A stretch of DNA of 64,000 nucleotides from Tetrapyrgos nigripes (taxonomy: Eukaryota; Basidiomycota; Agaricomycetes; Agaricales; Campanellaceae): NCBI GenBank assembly GCA_013368315.1, contig JAACJM010000174.1:1-64000 (forward strand). Reading direction: 5' to 3'. The notes beneath the pieces are model-generated. The model ran no database searches and was not told where the DNA came from. It was given only the letters and a program-made list of their open reading frames with translations. The translations under genes were made by a program, and so were the position numbers. Shown one piece after another: positions 44,412-54,773 of this stretch; position 1 is the stretch's first letter, and every line of letters begins with the position of its first letter.

Positions 44412-45917
44412 ATGCTTCCTAGTCAAAAGAAAAAGGCTGAGCCTTCTGACGACGACGACGAGGAGTATAGCTTGTTCTCCTCTGACAGCAACAAGGAGGA
44501 TTCATCGTCTGAAATCGATGAACAAGATGAGACTGCACCTGGCGTGTCTCTCAGTACCATGCGGGCTTGGCAGCACTCACGGAAAAATAAACCAACGGAC
44601 CAACAAGACCTTCTCGACAGCCTTGCATCTGCCTCTGCCACAGCTTCCCATGAAGATGCTGTTCGTGAAACCAACAAAGGCTTAAAGAAGACTAAAGCCA
44701 AGGCCACGATGAAAGTTGGTAGGCGTCGTATCCCTCAGAAAGCTGCTAAGGGTAAGGGGAAAGCCAAACAGGTTTGTCAAACCACATCTTCCTACTAGAT
44801 ATTCAAGGTACTCACACTCTTACAGATTGACGATCTCTTTGGAGTCCAATCAGTACTGCTCATTCCCTGTGGTATTAGAAAGGTACATACCATCTGGACT
44901 CTCTTGTGCCTCGATAGTTATACTGACACCATGGTAGGCTGGGAAGACTATGGTCAAGAAGTACCCGAACCTCAACTTGCGCTACGAAATTGCTGACAAG
45001 GATTGGAAAAAGACACCAACAGTCTTATCCAACGTGTCGATGACCTCTATGAAGGCATGAAAACTGGCCAACACTGATCTAACAAACGGATTTGAGTTCA
45101 AGAAAGGCATGTCCTCACAGGAAGTCAACAGCACCTTGCATGAGATACTCCCAGAGCCAATGCAGTACTTGGAGCATGGTTGGGAGAAGAATGGTCTTCC
45201 ATATGTGTTGTGCAGCCGGCTTGGTCATGACATTATTGTGACTCCTGGCGTTGGTGAACCCAAGGGCGAGGATGTTTATACGGCCTCGCATCGTGCCAAG
45301 CGAGGTATGGATGACTCTGTGCTCATTATTGGTGAGTGCTTTCATGGCTTTATTCTTGCAGATTACTCACCTCCAGGTTTGACAGTGTCAAAGAAGCCTA
45401 TTCCGCAGGAAATACTTGATGAGTGGTGCCCCAAGGTCAACGAGTCTGATGAGGACATGTCAGATGCTCCCAGTGACATGTCAGATGAATCACCGAAGCC
45501 CATGCCAAAGTCAAGGAAGCGAAAAGCAGCAAACGTTCGTGACACTGACAACGACAATGAGGAGTGGGAATCAGGACATGGTGTGCTTGCACCGCCTCCC
45601 AAGCGTCGCCGCCATTCTAGATCTCAAAGGTTGACCACTGATGCATAGATCTCTCATCAATTGATTCATGTAGACATAACAGTCTGATTTTGTACTTAGG
45701 GAGTGATACCCAGGAGGACTACACTCAGTTTGACGATCTGGCATTCACTGCTGCATCTACTCCAGGCCCTTCACAACCCGGTCCATCGTCGAAACCAATT
45801 TCTACTAGTACAAAGAAACCGGAATCTCCTGTATACAAGCGGGACCGGCGACTCATCTCCATGTATTACTCTGCATACAACGGCGCACGCAAGCCTGGTA
45901 GCGACAATTTCAACTAG
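44412..45917 (+). CDS. Unknown highly charged protein, element cargo
   Basis: Exon 1 (44412-44775) encodes acidic/Ser-rich then Lys-rich protein (KKKAEPSDDDDEEYSLFSSD; GLKKTKAKATMKVGRRRIPQ). After an intron (GTTTGT...TTACAG), VQSVLLIPCGIRKVHTIW resembles a motif of transposon-linked agaricomycete proteins of unknown function. The middle part (44940-45110) has an in-frame TGA at about 45058. 45109-45640 gives EILPEPMQYLEHGW, LPYVLCSRLGHDIIVTPGVG, then acidic and KRR-rich sequence; an intron (45631-45700) joins to SDTQEDYTQFDDLAF, ending at TAG 45915. The gene model is tentative and may be interrupted. Charged ends with a nuclear-localisation-like KRRRH suggest a DNA-binding role, but this is inference. 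Confidence 0.5.
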
Positions 45918-46224
45918 TTACTTAGCTAGCAGCTAAGTAGTATATGCACTGACCTCTGCTGCCTCTCTGACGATTTTCGTGACAGTCCTCTCATTTTAGT
46001 ATACCCGTATACCCATCCAAAGCACCACAGTCTTTACAGCGAATTCCCTCCACTCTTTTACTTCCCATCCAATCAGACTTCTCTGCATATCACTCGTTTC
46101 TTACCACTCCTAATCGCTCGTTACAATCCTTTTAATTGAATCATTCGTTATACATATCCACAGCTAAATAGGATTACAGTAGTAGTAGTAGAACTTGAAT
46201 GACAAACATTACTTGTCCGTGTCC
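45918..46224. other. Gap between unknown gene and eL24 fragment
   Basis: About 300 bp of AT-rich sequence with no gene; probably the 3' regions of both convergent genes. Confidence 0.3.
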
Positions 46225-46670
46225 CTACGACGTGTGCCAGTCAAAGTCCTCAAGGAGCCGCTCGCATACCCATCCCTTTCGCTTGGCTGCGATAGCAGCA
46301 AGGTCTGCACCGACGATACCACGTTGGTGCTTGACGGTCCTTCTCGAGCGTTTCTTGGCGACTTCTTCCGTAATACCCTTCTTGTGCATGCGTCTGTAGA
46401 CTTGAGTCCAGGCGATTTTACGGGGGTTCTTCCTCTGGTGGAAGAGGGAGGCAGTTTTGGAGGTCGAGAAACGGAAAATCTGAGCGGAAATTTAGTTATG
46501 AGAATAAAGGAACGAGTGGTAAGACGCACCTTGCTGTCGCCACGGACAAAGAGCTTACCCTTGGAAGGGTAGATACGGAAGCCGGAGAAGGAGTCAATCT
46601 CGACCTTCTGTACTCGCAAAAAATACAATCAGAAACCATAGCTAGTCCAGTAGCCCGAACGACATACCAT
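46225..46670 (-). pseudogene. RPL24: Ribosomal protein eL24, 5' gene fragment (111 codons)
   Basis: ATG alone forms exon 1 (46668-46670), followed by an intron with donor GTATGT, exon 2 (46530-46607: KVEIDSFSGFRIYPSKGKLF, VRGDSK), a 50-nt intron, and exon 3 (46225-46479: IFRFSTSKTASLFHQRKNPR, IAWTQVYRRMHKKGITEEVA, RRTVKHQRGIVGADLAAIAA). This is unmistakably eL24 of the large subunit, with intact splice signals. After AAIAAKR the family normally continues for about 45 more residues; here it switches to KGWVCERLLEDFDWHTS and stops. It lies inside the inverted arms, so it looks like a captured piece of a host gene whose 3' end is missing. Confidence 0.85.
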
Positions 46671-47129
46671 CTGTGTGTCCAAGGTAATCGGATAAAGAGG
46701 GAGAAAAATCATCAGCTCAGCATTCCTCCCCAAAGTCACGGAGGCTGACGACATTGATCCAACACCTGACGTCGATCTAGAGTGCGGATTAACTGACTCG
46801 GATGTGGGAGGCCCAGACCAGTTACACGGTATGGCCCTGTAGTGAGGGTGAGTATGGGAGTGGAAAGTCATGTTCGACAATGTGAGTGACTGTTTGAAGG
46901 ATTTGAGATGAGGAGGACTAAGGGAAGTTAGGAAGAGATGCAAGATAAAAGTGAAGGCAGCACACCTGGACAAAATTCCTATAAAAGTACCCAACTCCTC
47001 AGATAAGTCATACCAAGTCCTTTCAATCCAGTGAGGGTAGGTAAGACACCCCAAATACATGAGTCAAAGCCTAAAGAGGCTAAGAACGTATAGGTAGAGT
47101 GCTGGTGGTTGAAGGAATCACCCACAGTC
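46671..47129 (-). other. Captured coding-like sequence upstream of eL24
   Basis: Minus-strand frames (FLASLGFDSCIWGVLPTLTG, LKGLGMTYLRS at about 47080-46980, then Ser-rich sequence to 46700) continue the fragment at 47130-47332 and run to within a few bases of the eL24 start. No clear promoter is visible. Confidence 0.35.
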
Positions 47130-47332
47130 AATCTTGGCGTCTTCAGCTCCTTCCGGTCACGTAGGAAGTCGGCAATGGATGGGAAAACGTCTCTGTCGAT
47201 GGTAGTGTCTTCGATGTTGACCATACCGACCATACTCGAACCCCCACTGATGGTAGTATCGATGTGGATCCAAAAATGCCCAGGAGAGACAGTATGGGGA
47301 TCAATGACTGTAAACAAAGTGCGGGTATGCAT
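47130..47332 (-). pseudogene. Coding-like host fragment at inner edge of right arm
   Basis: The minus strand reads HIDTTISGGSSMVGMVNIED, then DVFPSIADFLRDRKELKTPR and LTVGDS. The left arm (40920-41062) holds the same DNA with indels. It resembles the leucine-rich, F-box-associated type of hypothetical protein common in Agaricomycetes, but no domain can be named with confidence. Its presence in both arms shows it was inside the element before the arms diverged. Confidence 0.4.
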
Positions 47333-47639
47333 AGAGGAAGAACAAATGGGTTTGAGTCCGTTGAATGGGTTAGGAATGAGGATAAGAGGCCAGGGAGAAA
47401 AGCAGAGACGTCGTTGTCCTCAGACAGACATGACGACGCTGAGGAAGAGCAAAATTCTCAGACGCGCGTGCACATTTTCCTATATGCGCACACATTCTGA
47501 CCACATTTTCTTGGTATGCGCACACATTCTGACTGTGCACACGCACATTCATCGCAATCAAATTACACGTATCATGGTATTTCGGCCCCTCTACAGTATG
47601 TTTGTGTGGGCGGAATTATTTAACAGATGGAACGTCATA
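47333..47639. repeat. Inner flank of right arm
   Basis: Inverted counterpart of 40571-40890: GGCCCCTCTACAGTATGT, TTAACAGATGGAACGTCATA at 47621-47640, and the GTCCTCAGACAGACATGACG block at about 47415. It contains alternating GTGCGC/GCGCAC stretches. Confidence 0.7.
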
Positions 47640-49030
47640 GCGCGCAAGTTGCATCCAGAGTGCGTGCAAGTTGCATCCAGAGTGCACGCAAGTTGCATTC
47701 AGAGTGCGCGCAAGTTGCATCCAGAGTGCACGCAAGTTGCGTCCAGAGTGCGCGCAGGTTGCGTCCAGAGTGCGCGCAGGTTGCATCCAGAGTGCGCCCA
47801 AGTTGCGTCCAGATTGCACGCAGGTTGCATCCAGAGTGCGCGCAAGTTGCAAGTTGCATCCAGAGTGCGTGCAGGTTGCGTCCTGAGTGCGCGCAGGTTG
47901 CGTCCAGAGTGCGCGCAGGTTGCATCCAGAGTGCACGCAGGTTGTGTCCAGAGTGCGTCCAGAGTGCGCACCGATTGTGTCCAGGGTGTGTGCTCATGCA
48001 CTCTGGATGCAACTTGCGTGCAATCTGGACGCAACTTGCGCGCACTCTGGATGCAACCTGCGCGCACTCTGGACGCAACCTGCACGCACTCAGGACGCAA
48101 CCTGCACGCACTCTGGATGCAACTTGCAACTTGCGCGCACTCTGGATGCAACTTGCGTGCAATCTGGACGCAACCTGCGCGCACTCTGGACGCAACTTGC
48201 GCGCACTCAGGACGCAACCTGCACGCACTCTGGATGCAACTTGCGTGCAACCTGGACGCAACCTGCGCGCACTCTGGACGCAACCTGTGCGCACCCTGGA
48301 CACAACCTGCGCGCACTCTGGACGCAACTTGTGCACACTCTGGACGCACGCACCCTGGACGCAATCGGTGCGCACTCTGGACGCAACCTGCACGCACTCT
48401 GGACACAACCTGCGCGCCCTCTGGACACAACCTGTGTGCATGCTGGACGCAACCTGCGCACACTCTGGATGCAACTTGCGCGCACCCTGGACACAATCGG
48501 CGCGCACCCTGGACACAATCGGTGCGCACTCTGGGCGCAATCTGCACGCACTCTGGACGCAACCTGTGCGCACTCTGGACGCAACCTGCGCGCACTCTGG
48601 ACGCAACCTGCGCGCACTCTGGATGCAACCTGCGCACACTCTGGACGCAACCTGTGCGCACTCTGGACGCAACCTGCGTGCACTCTGGACGCAACCTGTG
48701 CGCACTCTGGACGCAACCTGCGCACACTCTGGATGCAACCAACCTGCGCGCACCCTGGACGCAACCTGCGCACACTCTTGACGCAACCTGCGCGCAATCT
48801 GGACGCAACTCGCACACAATCTGGACGCAACTTGCACGCACTCTGGACGCAACCACACAACCTGCATGCATCGTGGACTCTGGACACAACCTGCGTGCAC
48901 CCTGGACACAACCTGTGTGCACTCTGGACGCAACCTGCGCGCACCCTGGACACAACCTGTGTGCACTCTGGACGCAACCTGCGCGCACCCTGGACGCAAT
49001 CTGCGTGCACTCTGGACGCAACCTGCGCAC
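47640..49030. repeat. 22-bp minisatellite array, right arm (about 63 units, two orientations)
   Basis: Same 22-bp unit as the left array. From 47640 to about 47990 the units run in the left-array orientation (GCATCCAGAGTGCGCGCAAG). From about 47998 to 49030 they run inverted (CTCTGGACGCAACCTGCGCG). The junction reads GGGTGTGTGCTCATGCACTC. The outer, inverted block is what an inverted arm should have; the inner 350 bp are flipped relative to their flank. A CATGCATCGTGGACTCTGG variant at about 48865 matches the higher-order variant of the left array. Confidence 0.9.
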
Positions 49031-49321
49031 TTTTGTCACACTGAAATACTTCTGTATTTCTTGGCTGTATTACCTAATGTATTACTGTGACACCATTGCT
49101 GTAATCCCTATGTAGGGCACTGGATCTACAGGGATTTGGCCTCTGAAATGTCCCCGTAATACAACTTGTCTTACAGCAGTCTTACAGCATTGCTCTGGAA
49201 AATTCTTCTCTCTGTAATACCTCTGTAATACAAGGTGGATTACTTATTGAATGACTTCTTGTAAGGTCACTGTAATACCTCTGTATGGCAGATGATTTAC
49301 AGGGATTTGCCTCCAGTGTCA
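49031..49321. repeat. Right terminal segment of the large element
   Basis: Reverse complement of the left terminus: ends TACAGGGATTTGCCTCCAGTG then TCAC. It holds the same CTGTAATAC and GTCTTACAGCAGTCTTACAG blocks, but lacks most of the second tandem unit found on the left. Confidence 0.75.
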
Positions 49322-49417
49322 CGTTTCGTAATACTTTTTATCCCAAGCTTTTCTAGCCTCCCGCCTATCTTCCTCACTGAAATATTTGTGAGGTCGCCCT
49401 ACTTTGTTTGGTGCCAT
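49322..49417 (-). pseudogene. N-terminal ORF piece cut at the element boundary
   Basis: ATG 49417 opens MAPNKVGRPHKYFSEEDRRE followed by ARKAWDKKYYET; the TGA that stops it (49320-49322) lies at the junction with the element terminus. GRP-basic starts of this type recur in transposon-linked agaricomycete proteins. The remainder is not seen on the other side of the element. Confidence 0.35.
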
Positions 49418-49745
49418 GGCTAGCAGGAAGTCGAAGGCTATGAGTGGACCTGAAACGAGGAATCAACATGAGTCATGGGCTCACTCACTATGCCACGGAA
49501 ATTTCCGGTCCAGAGAATTTTGGTGTGGCATGTACTTAGTGAAGTTTTGGATGAACAAAATCCTACAAATATGGGCGCAGTGGGAAGAGTACTTATCTTA
49601 TCATACTAGATGGATATTCATTCACAATGATATAACTAAGTACTTTCTGAAATCCCATGAATGTAAGTAGCTCAGGTATAATTCAAGTTTGATGGTGTGC
49701 ACGGCGAGCTGGTCGATAGTATGCACAATCATAGTGGTACAAACC

Positions 49746-50042
49746 GTATTGCTCGAGAGGTGAGCAATACACACTGAGCAATAGTAGGAGCAATACACAG
49801 CGGCCCGAGAGATTACAGTGTGGCCCAGTGCTCCCGCATCAAGACGCTTTCAATACAAAGAATATTCTCTCATACGCCCCTACCTACTAGTTACATCTGT
49901 ACACAGCGTATTACTCGAGAGGTGAGCAATACACAGCGGCTCGAGAGATTACAGTGTGGCCCAGTGCTCCTGCATCAAGACGCTTGCAATACAAAGAATA
50001 TTCTCTCATACACCCCTACCTACTAGCTACATCTGTACATAG
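49746..50042. repeat. Tandem duplication of a 135-160 bp unit
   Basis: Copy 1 (49746-49907) and copy 2 (49908-50042) share GTATT-CTCGAGAGGTGAGC, GAGATTACAGTGTGGCCCAG and ATACAAAGAATATTCTCTCA. Copy 1 has an extra 27 bp (CACTGAGCAATAGTAGGAGC part). There is no coding content. Confidence 0.8.
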
Positions 50043-50979
50043 ACGAAGTAACTAGTAGTGGAACCAATTGTACATGATAGAATGCGTAGTATGTATTGTG
50101 AGAGTACTGCACCACGCAGAGAGAGAAACATCCGTACCTGCAAAGGTTATTGATTTTTTACCAGCTGCCATTGAGTGAGCCATGGAGTGAGCCATAACAT
50201 TAAGTATCTATGCAGAGGAGGAGGAATTTAACTTCTACCGAGTACACAGATTAAATGTAGTACACTAAAAGAATAAAAGAAAGAGCCAAGTGAAAAAAGC
50301 GAACTAATCGTCTAGCCAAAAATCAAGAAGGAGGATTCGAACCCATCCCTGTTGGATAGTGTGAATTATGCTAGATAAGTGAGTGAGTGAGTGATACACA
50401 GGCTAACCACTACACTATTCTGGCTTTAGAGAAACTTAGGTTATAGATGTCTTGAGCTGAAGACCTTTCTTGCCAAATGTGATATTAGCATCCCAAGCTT
50501 GGTGTCACTGGCAAGTGATCCAGTTCATCCTTGATGCATAGTGGTAACATCAGCTAGCTACAAGCCATATTGCTCAGACGCTGACCAGATGATCGAGCGG
50601 AGTTGTCCTGATTTTGGATCTCCGTTTTAATGCAACCATTGGACCAATCAGGGTGTAGCATTTCCCAAAAGGAAGAATTCAATCTAGTGGGAGGAAATCC
50701 AGAAAGCAAGATTTTTCACTGCAAAATCCCACCTAGAAACCAATCCCGATGAATGACCAAGGGTGCCCAGGATATTGATAGAGTGTATTGCTCACATACC
50801 TGTACTGCTAAAATCCACCTACTGACCGCACAATACAGAAGCAGTATGAATGTAAGATGATGGCCAATAGCAATAATTGACAGGCAATAGCAAGAGTCTA
50901 CTAGTTAGAGGCCTCAGGCAGTAATTAAATTCTTCTAGCTAGAAGAACTTTTTGGCAATAAAACTACGGTATGGACTCA
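50043..50979. other. Gap with tRNA-like segment, otherwise no gene
   Basis: Apart from the tRNA-like sequence at 50324-50424, I see only AT-rich intergenic sequence. Confidence 0.3.
50324..50424 (-). repeat. tRNA-like, probably tRNA-derived SINE head
   Basis: The minus strand starts GCCAGAATAGTGTAGTGGTT (A-box-like TAGTGTAGTGGTTAGC) and about 65 bp later has a perfect B box, GGTTCGAATCC. A (CACT)n tract lies between them. The acceptor and T stems pair poorly, so a functional tRNA is unlikely. A relative with weaker boxes is at about 28725-28806. Confidence 0.4.
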
Positions 50980-52264
50980 CTAAAGTGGAAAGTATTATTT
51001 CCAAATGCAAAAGCGTGACGTGTAACACCTGAACTGACATCCAAATCCCGAATTCAGAGAGTCGAGTCCTGAATTCATTGAGGATGGAATACCGAATTGA
51101 AGGAAGAGTGTACTGAATTGAAGATGGGTGTACCGAATTGAAGGAAGGGGGTACCAAATCAGGAGTGTTGAGTGCAGAACTGAACGGAGACAGTACAGGT
51201 TGACCGCTGACAACACAAACTGGCATATCAGAGTATCAGATTGCATTAAATATTTTTCTAAAATATGACTATTTGCTGAGTCCATTTCCCCCTCAAACAA
51301 ATGTACAATCAATTTCCAAGCGAAAATAAGGCTTTATATGCATAATTAATATGTTTGTAATACAACAAGCTTGCTGTACATAAGGGTCCATCCAACTACA
51401 CCTACTTAGCAAGCACTCTATACCCCATACATCCTGTAGCGTACAAAAAGACGTATTAAAGAATACCAGCAACTCAGATTCCTCCTTACAGCTCCAATAC
51501 GATGTGATTGGGCTTGTGTTGCTTAGATAGACTCTTCAGATCCTTTTTACAAAGGGAAATGAAAATCTACGTTCTCCCAAGGAAAGGGGAACAACACTCT
51601 CAAGTGCACGGAAATACATAACGTCTTGATTCATAATTATTTAATCGGTTATTCCTGCTAACTATCTACAGGAGGTTTAGTGAAGCTTCAATGTCAGTCC
51701 AAATAATTCTGGTGAAATTTGATACAATCTGAGATGCTGATTTCAGTCCAACTTCTGCAAGTATTCCAAGTATTCGGACCATTCCCTGATCATTCGGGAA
51801 AAGCATACAGTAGCTGCGAAAATTGATGCGGCTTTCTTTTTTGGAAATAGCAGGGTGCCGGGGTGCCGGGTCACAATCTTTTGCTTCACTCTCCTTCAAC
51901 GCAGCCTTTGCAATGCTAGAAAAGTGGTGCAGCAGTCTTCTCTCATATGTCCTGACCCATCCCGAATCAAGAAGTAAGCCAGAAACTAGCCCGGAGCTAA
52001 ATTCCAAAAAAGGAAGCGGCATCAATTTTCGCAGCTACTGTAAATCAGTGGTTGGGAGTCAACTCTCTTCATTCGGTACTCACTTCATGAATTCGGTCAT
52101 TGTTCCTCTGAATTCGGCACTCACCTTCAGGAGCCCTGATCTGAACTCTAGGAATTCAATACTCACCTTGAATTCGGGATTTAGATGTCAATTCGGGTGT
52201 CACACGTCACGCTTTTGCGTTCGGAAATGGTGTTTTAAGTCAGAAATAATACTTTCCACTTTAG
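50980..52264. mobile_element. 1.3-kb TIR element with GAATTC subterminal repeats
   Basis: The ends are inverted: CTAAAGTGGAAAGTATTATT at 50980 and its complement ending at 52264, with AAAAGCGTGACGTGT blocks just inside both. Many CCGAATTCA/CTGAATTCA-type copies follow inward on the left (51049-51160) and their complements on the right (52050-52200). There is no coding sequence and no clear target duplication. A smaller MITE is nested inside (51808-52040). Confidence 0.65.
51808..52040. mobile_element. Tc1/mariner-type MITE (233 bp), nested
   Basis: The termini CAGTAGCTGCGAAAATTGAT and its complement are nearly perfect over about 40 bp and are flanked by TA on both sides (51806-51807, 52041-52042), the target duplication of Tc1/mariner transposons. 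The central loop is unrelated sequence. No coding capacity. Confidence 0.75.
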
Positions 52265-52714
52265 TACAGCATATATAAGGATATTGGTTAGAGGGTTTAT
52301 TACCACAAGTAGATCCTTATGATGTTGAAGGCGAGGGTGTGGGGTTGGACTAAAAAGCAATATTTGCCCGGGTATATACTGTGCACTGGTGAGTCAACGT
52401 CCGTGGAGGATGCAATTCGTTAACACCACATATGGTCTAGGTCCTCTGGACCTCACAGAGGCTGCCATTATACTGGTAAATTGCAAACCTATCTCAACAA
52501 TCTTACATGTTCATTTATAACTTTATGTATGTACACAATCCTGACAATTGGAACTGATATTTGACCCAAAAGTTCTCCAAAGATCCCAAGAGAAAGAGAA
52601 AGAGACCATCTGAATCGGGTGTTCGCTTGATAGGTACACCTTGAAAGGCCATTTCACATCATAAATCAGGTTCATAATTGCCATTTGCCGACTCTGAGAA
52701 GAGTCTTACCTTGA

Positions 52715-53224
52715 TCAGAGAGGAGAGCAAGTAAACGAACTGATCTTGTCCTCGAAGTTTTGAATGCTGTTGACGCCAGTGATCTGGTCAAAGCATGGGT
52801 AACTTCCACTAACGACTGCAACCTGATCTTTACTGTTGGCTGAACTACCTGTGGCACAGCCAAAATCACTATTGGAGACATTCATTTCGAGACAAGGTCA
52901 GTTTACCATTCACAACTCGCAATGATAGACCGACTTACACAAAGAAAGTACAAATAAATCCACCGGGGACAATCGCAGAGGAGATCTCCTTGTTCAAAAT
53001 GGTAAGACCACTGAGGAAGTTGGTGCAAGTGTCAGAAACGACAGGGAGCAAATGCAAGTTCCGGTGAAGTTGTGGTTGTCACAGATGATGACGGTGGGGC
53101 TAGCAGCCTATATATCATTGTAGATGATGTCAATGGCAGTGAGAAAGACGAGAAGACTTGCCAGAGAAGCAGTGACAGTGAGGGCAGCAGTGAGAGCGAC
53201 AAGGAAAGCTTTGGCAGAGAACAT
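52715..53224 (-). pseudogene. Beta/gamma-crystallin-like secreted protein, frameshifted copy
   Basis: Same exon layout as 55221-55730. It starts MFSAKAFLVALTAALTVTAS and keeps the first Greek-key strand (PTVIICDNHNFTGTC), which the other copy lacks. A single base is missing where the other copy reads GCATTTCGCTCCC (here GCATTTGCTCCC, about 53050), which shifts the frame for the rest of the exon. The third exon (DFGCATGSSANSKDQ, YPCFDQITGV) is otherwise sound. Its promoter is displaced by a solo LTR at 53239-53647. Confidence 0.75.
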
Positions 53225-53238
53225 TTTTGGGCGTTGAC

Positions 53239-53647
53239 TGTCAAGAACAGGTCAGGCTGAGTACTGGTAACCTCTCAGGCCACCACACAGAGATCAAAGA
53301 CAAAGACAAGGCAAGTAGAATGGATAGATAGTGAGTAAGCCAAAGGTAGGCCTATGTCAACATAGTACTGAGGCAAGCTGAGCAGTATGGATCTAAGGGA
53401 TACAAGTGGACAGACTGGAGACCTATCTACAAAGCCCTATGGTAAATATATGAAAGTACGAAGCTAGATTAGCAGGTACTAAGGGAAGCTATCATAGGAT
53501 GATGATCAGGTGTCTAAGTGATGTCAATATGTGCCATAGAAGCAGATATGATCTGTCAGTCAGACCAGGAGACAAGATCTAGAACAAAAGAAGTAGAAGG
53601 AATGGAAGACAGGGTCTGGAAGCGAAGACAGGAAGGGATTCATGACA
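53239..53647. mobile_element. Solo LTR (409 bp)
   Basis: It starts TGTCA and ends TGACA, as LTRs do (TG...CA with short inverted ends), and is flanked by TTGAC on both sides (53234-53238, 53648-53652), a perfect 5-bp target duplication. The matching site in the other arm of the inverted duplication is empty, which confirms insertion after the duplication. Confidence 0.75.
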
Positions 53648-54773
53648 TTGACTCGATTTCAGGTTCAGAAAGCTGATTCAAGTTTGTTGGGATGAAAGTG
53701 AGAGCTGGGGCTTGTAAAGAATCACTCCTTTGTCGCACTCAGTACGTATTATTCCTCCAGGCTTTCTGGCAGCCACTTTACAGCCACTGGTATTGTGTAG
53801 TATGTTCAAACCTGCAGTGTTCAGTGTCCATTCCTTCTGCCAGTGTCATCATGACATCCAGCTGATCATTTTAGAATCTGACATAGATGTTCCATGTGGC
53901 TAGTACGTCCTATGAGCTGCAGCCCATCGGTGGATATCCAGGCATATTCTCATTTGGAAAATCCAAAGATTTAATGCAAAGGCACATTCTCAAGCATAGG
54001 AGATTTTATCTGTCGATTCGACTTTATTCCAGGTGATTGGATGTGAAATCCAACTTGAACTCAACTCTTTGAGTCTGACTGCTACTGGGGTACTGGTGAC
54101 TGGTCTTCATGTTCAACTCTTCGTTTTCATGCTCACCAGAAAGCTCACTGTAGTAGAACATCAGGACAGTATCATGAGCAATGATAGGAGTATTTACGTT
54201 CAGCCAAGTTACTGGGTGGTTCAAGACTGAGGCAAAGACAAGGCGGCATTCGCAGGTTATGGGGACATCTGCAGGAAATTCTGCTACTGGAACTTTAATT
54301 GTACAACTCCTCGCTACTTTTTCTGGAAGAGATTGAACCCGGTGAGGACGCAGCTGATCACCAAGCATGAAAAAGAAGAGTTGAACATGAAGACCAGTCA
54401 CCAATGCACCAGTAGCAGTCGGACTCAAAGAATCGAGTTCAAGTTGAGATGCATGTCCAGTTGGATCAATGAATACATTCTCCTATGTGCTATGGGTTCG
54501 TCAGAAGGTGCCTTTGCATTAAATCTTTGGATTTTCCAAATGAGAATATGCCTGGATATCTGCAGATGGGTTGCAGCTCATAGGACGTACTAGCCACATG
54601 GAACATCTATGTCGGATTCTAAAATGATCAGCTGGATGTCATGATGACACTGGCAGAAGGAATGGATGCTGAATGCTGCAGGTTTGAACATACTACACAA
54701 TACCAGTGGCTGTAAAATGGCTGCCAGAAAGCCTGGAGGAATAATACGTACTGAGTGCGACAAAGGAGCGATT

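Larger units (their letters stand above)
37639..49321. mobile_element. Large composite element (11.7 kb) with long inverted minisatellite arms
   Basis: Left arm 37639-41062 and right arm about 47130-49321 are inverted copies. Both begin CACTGGAGGCAAATCCCTGT, carry an ATTACAG/CTGTAA-rich terminal segment, then a 22-bp minisatellite array, then an inner flank beginning TATGACGTTCCATCTGTTAA. Between the arms are a BTB gene, an integrase-core gene, an unknown gene and a truncated eL24 fragment. The integrase-core protein is the obvious candidate transposase. I found no clean target duplication next to CACTGG, so end definition is by arm similarity. Subterminal minisatellites and cargo are reminiscent of KDZ/Zisupton elements, but no KDZ transposase is present. 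Confidence 0.7.

Noticed and set aside
47109..49115. Long plus-strand frame (668 codons) and minus-strand frames over the right array
   Set aside because: Same cause as the left array; it runs across the inverted-arm flank and array without any domain.
37639..49321. KDZ/Zisupton assignment of the large element
   Set aside because: Structure is reminiscent, but no KDZ transposase or CxC domain is seen and no 8-bp target duplication could be found.
50324..50424. Functional tRNA gene
   Set aside because: A and B boxes are good, but acceptor and T stems pair poorly and the spacing includes a simple repeat.
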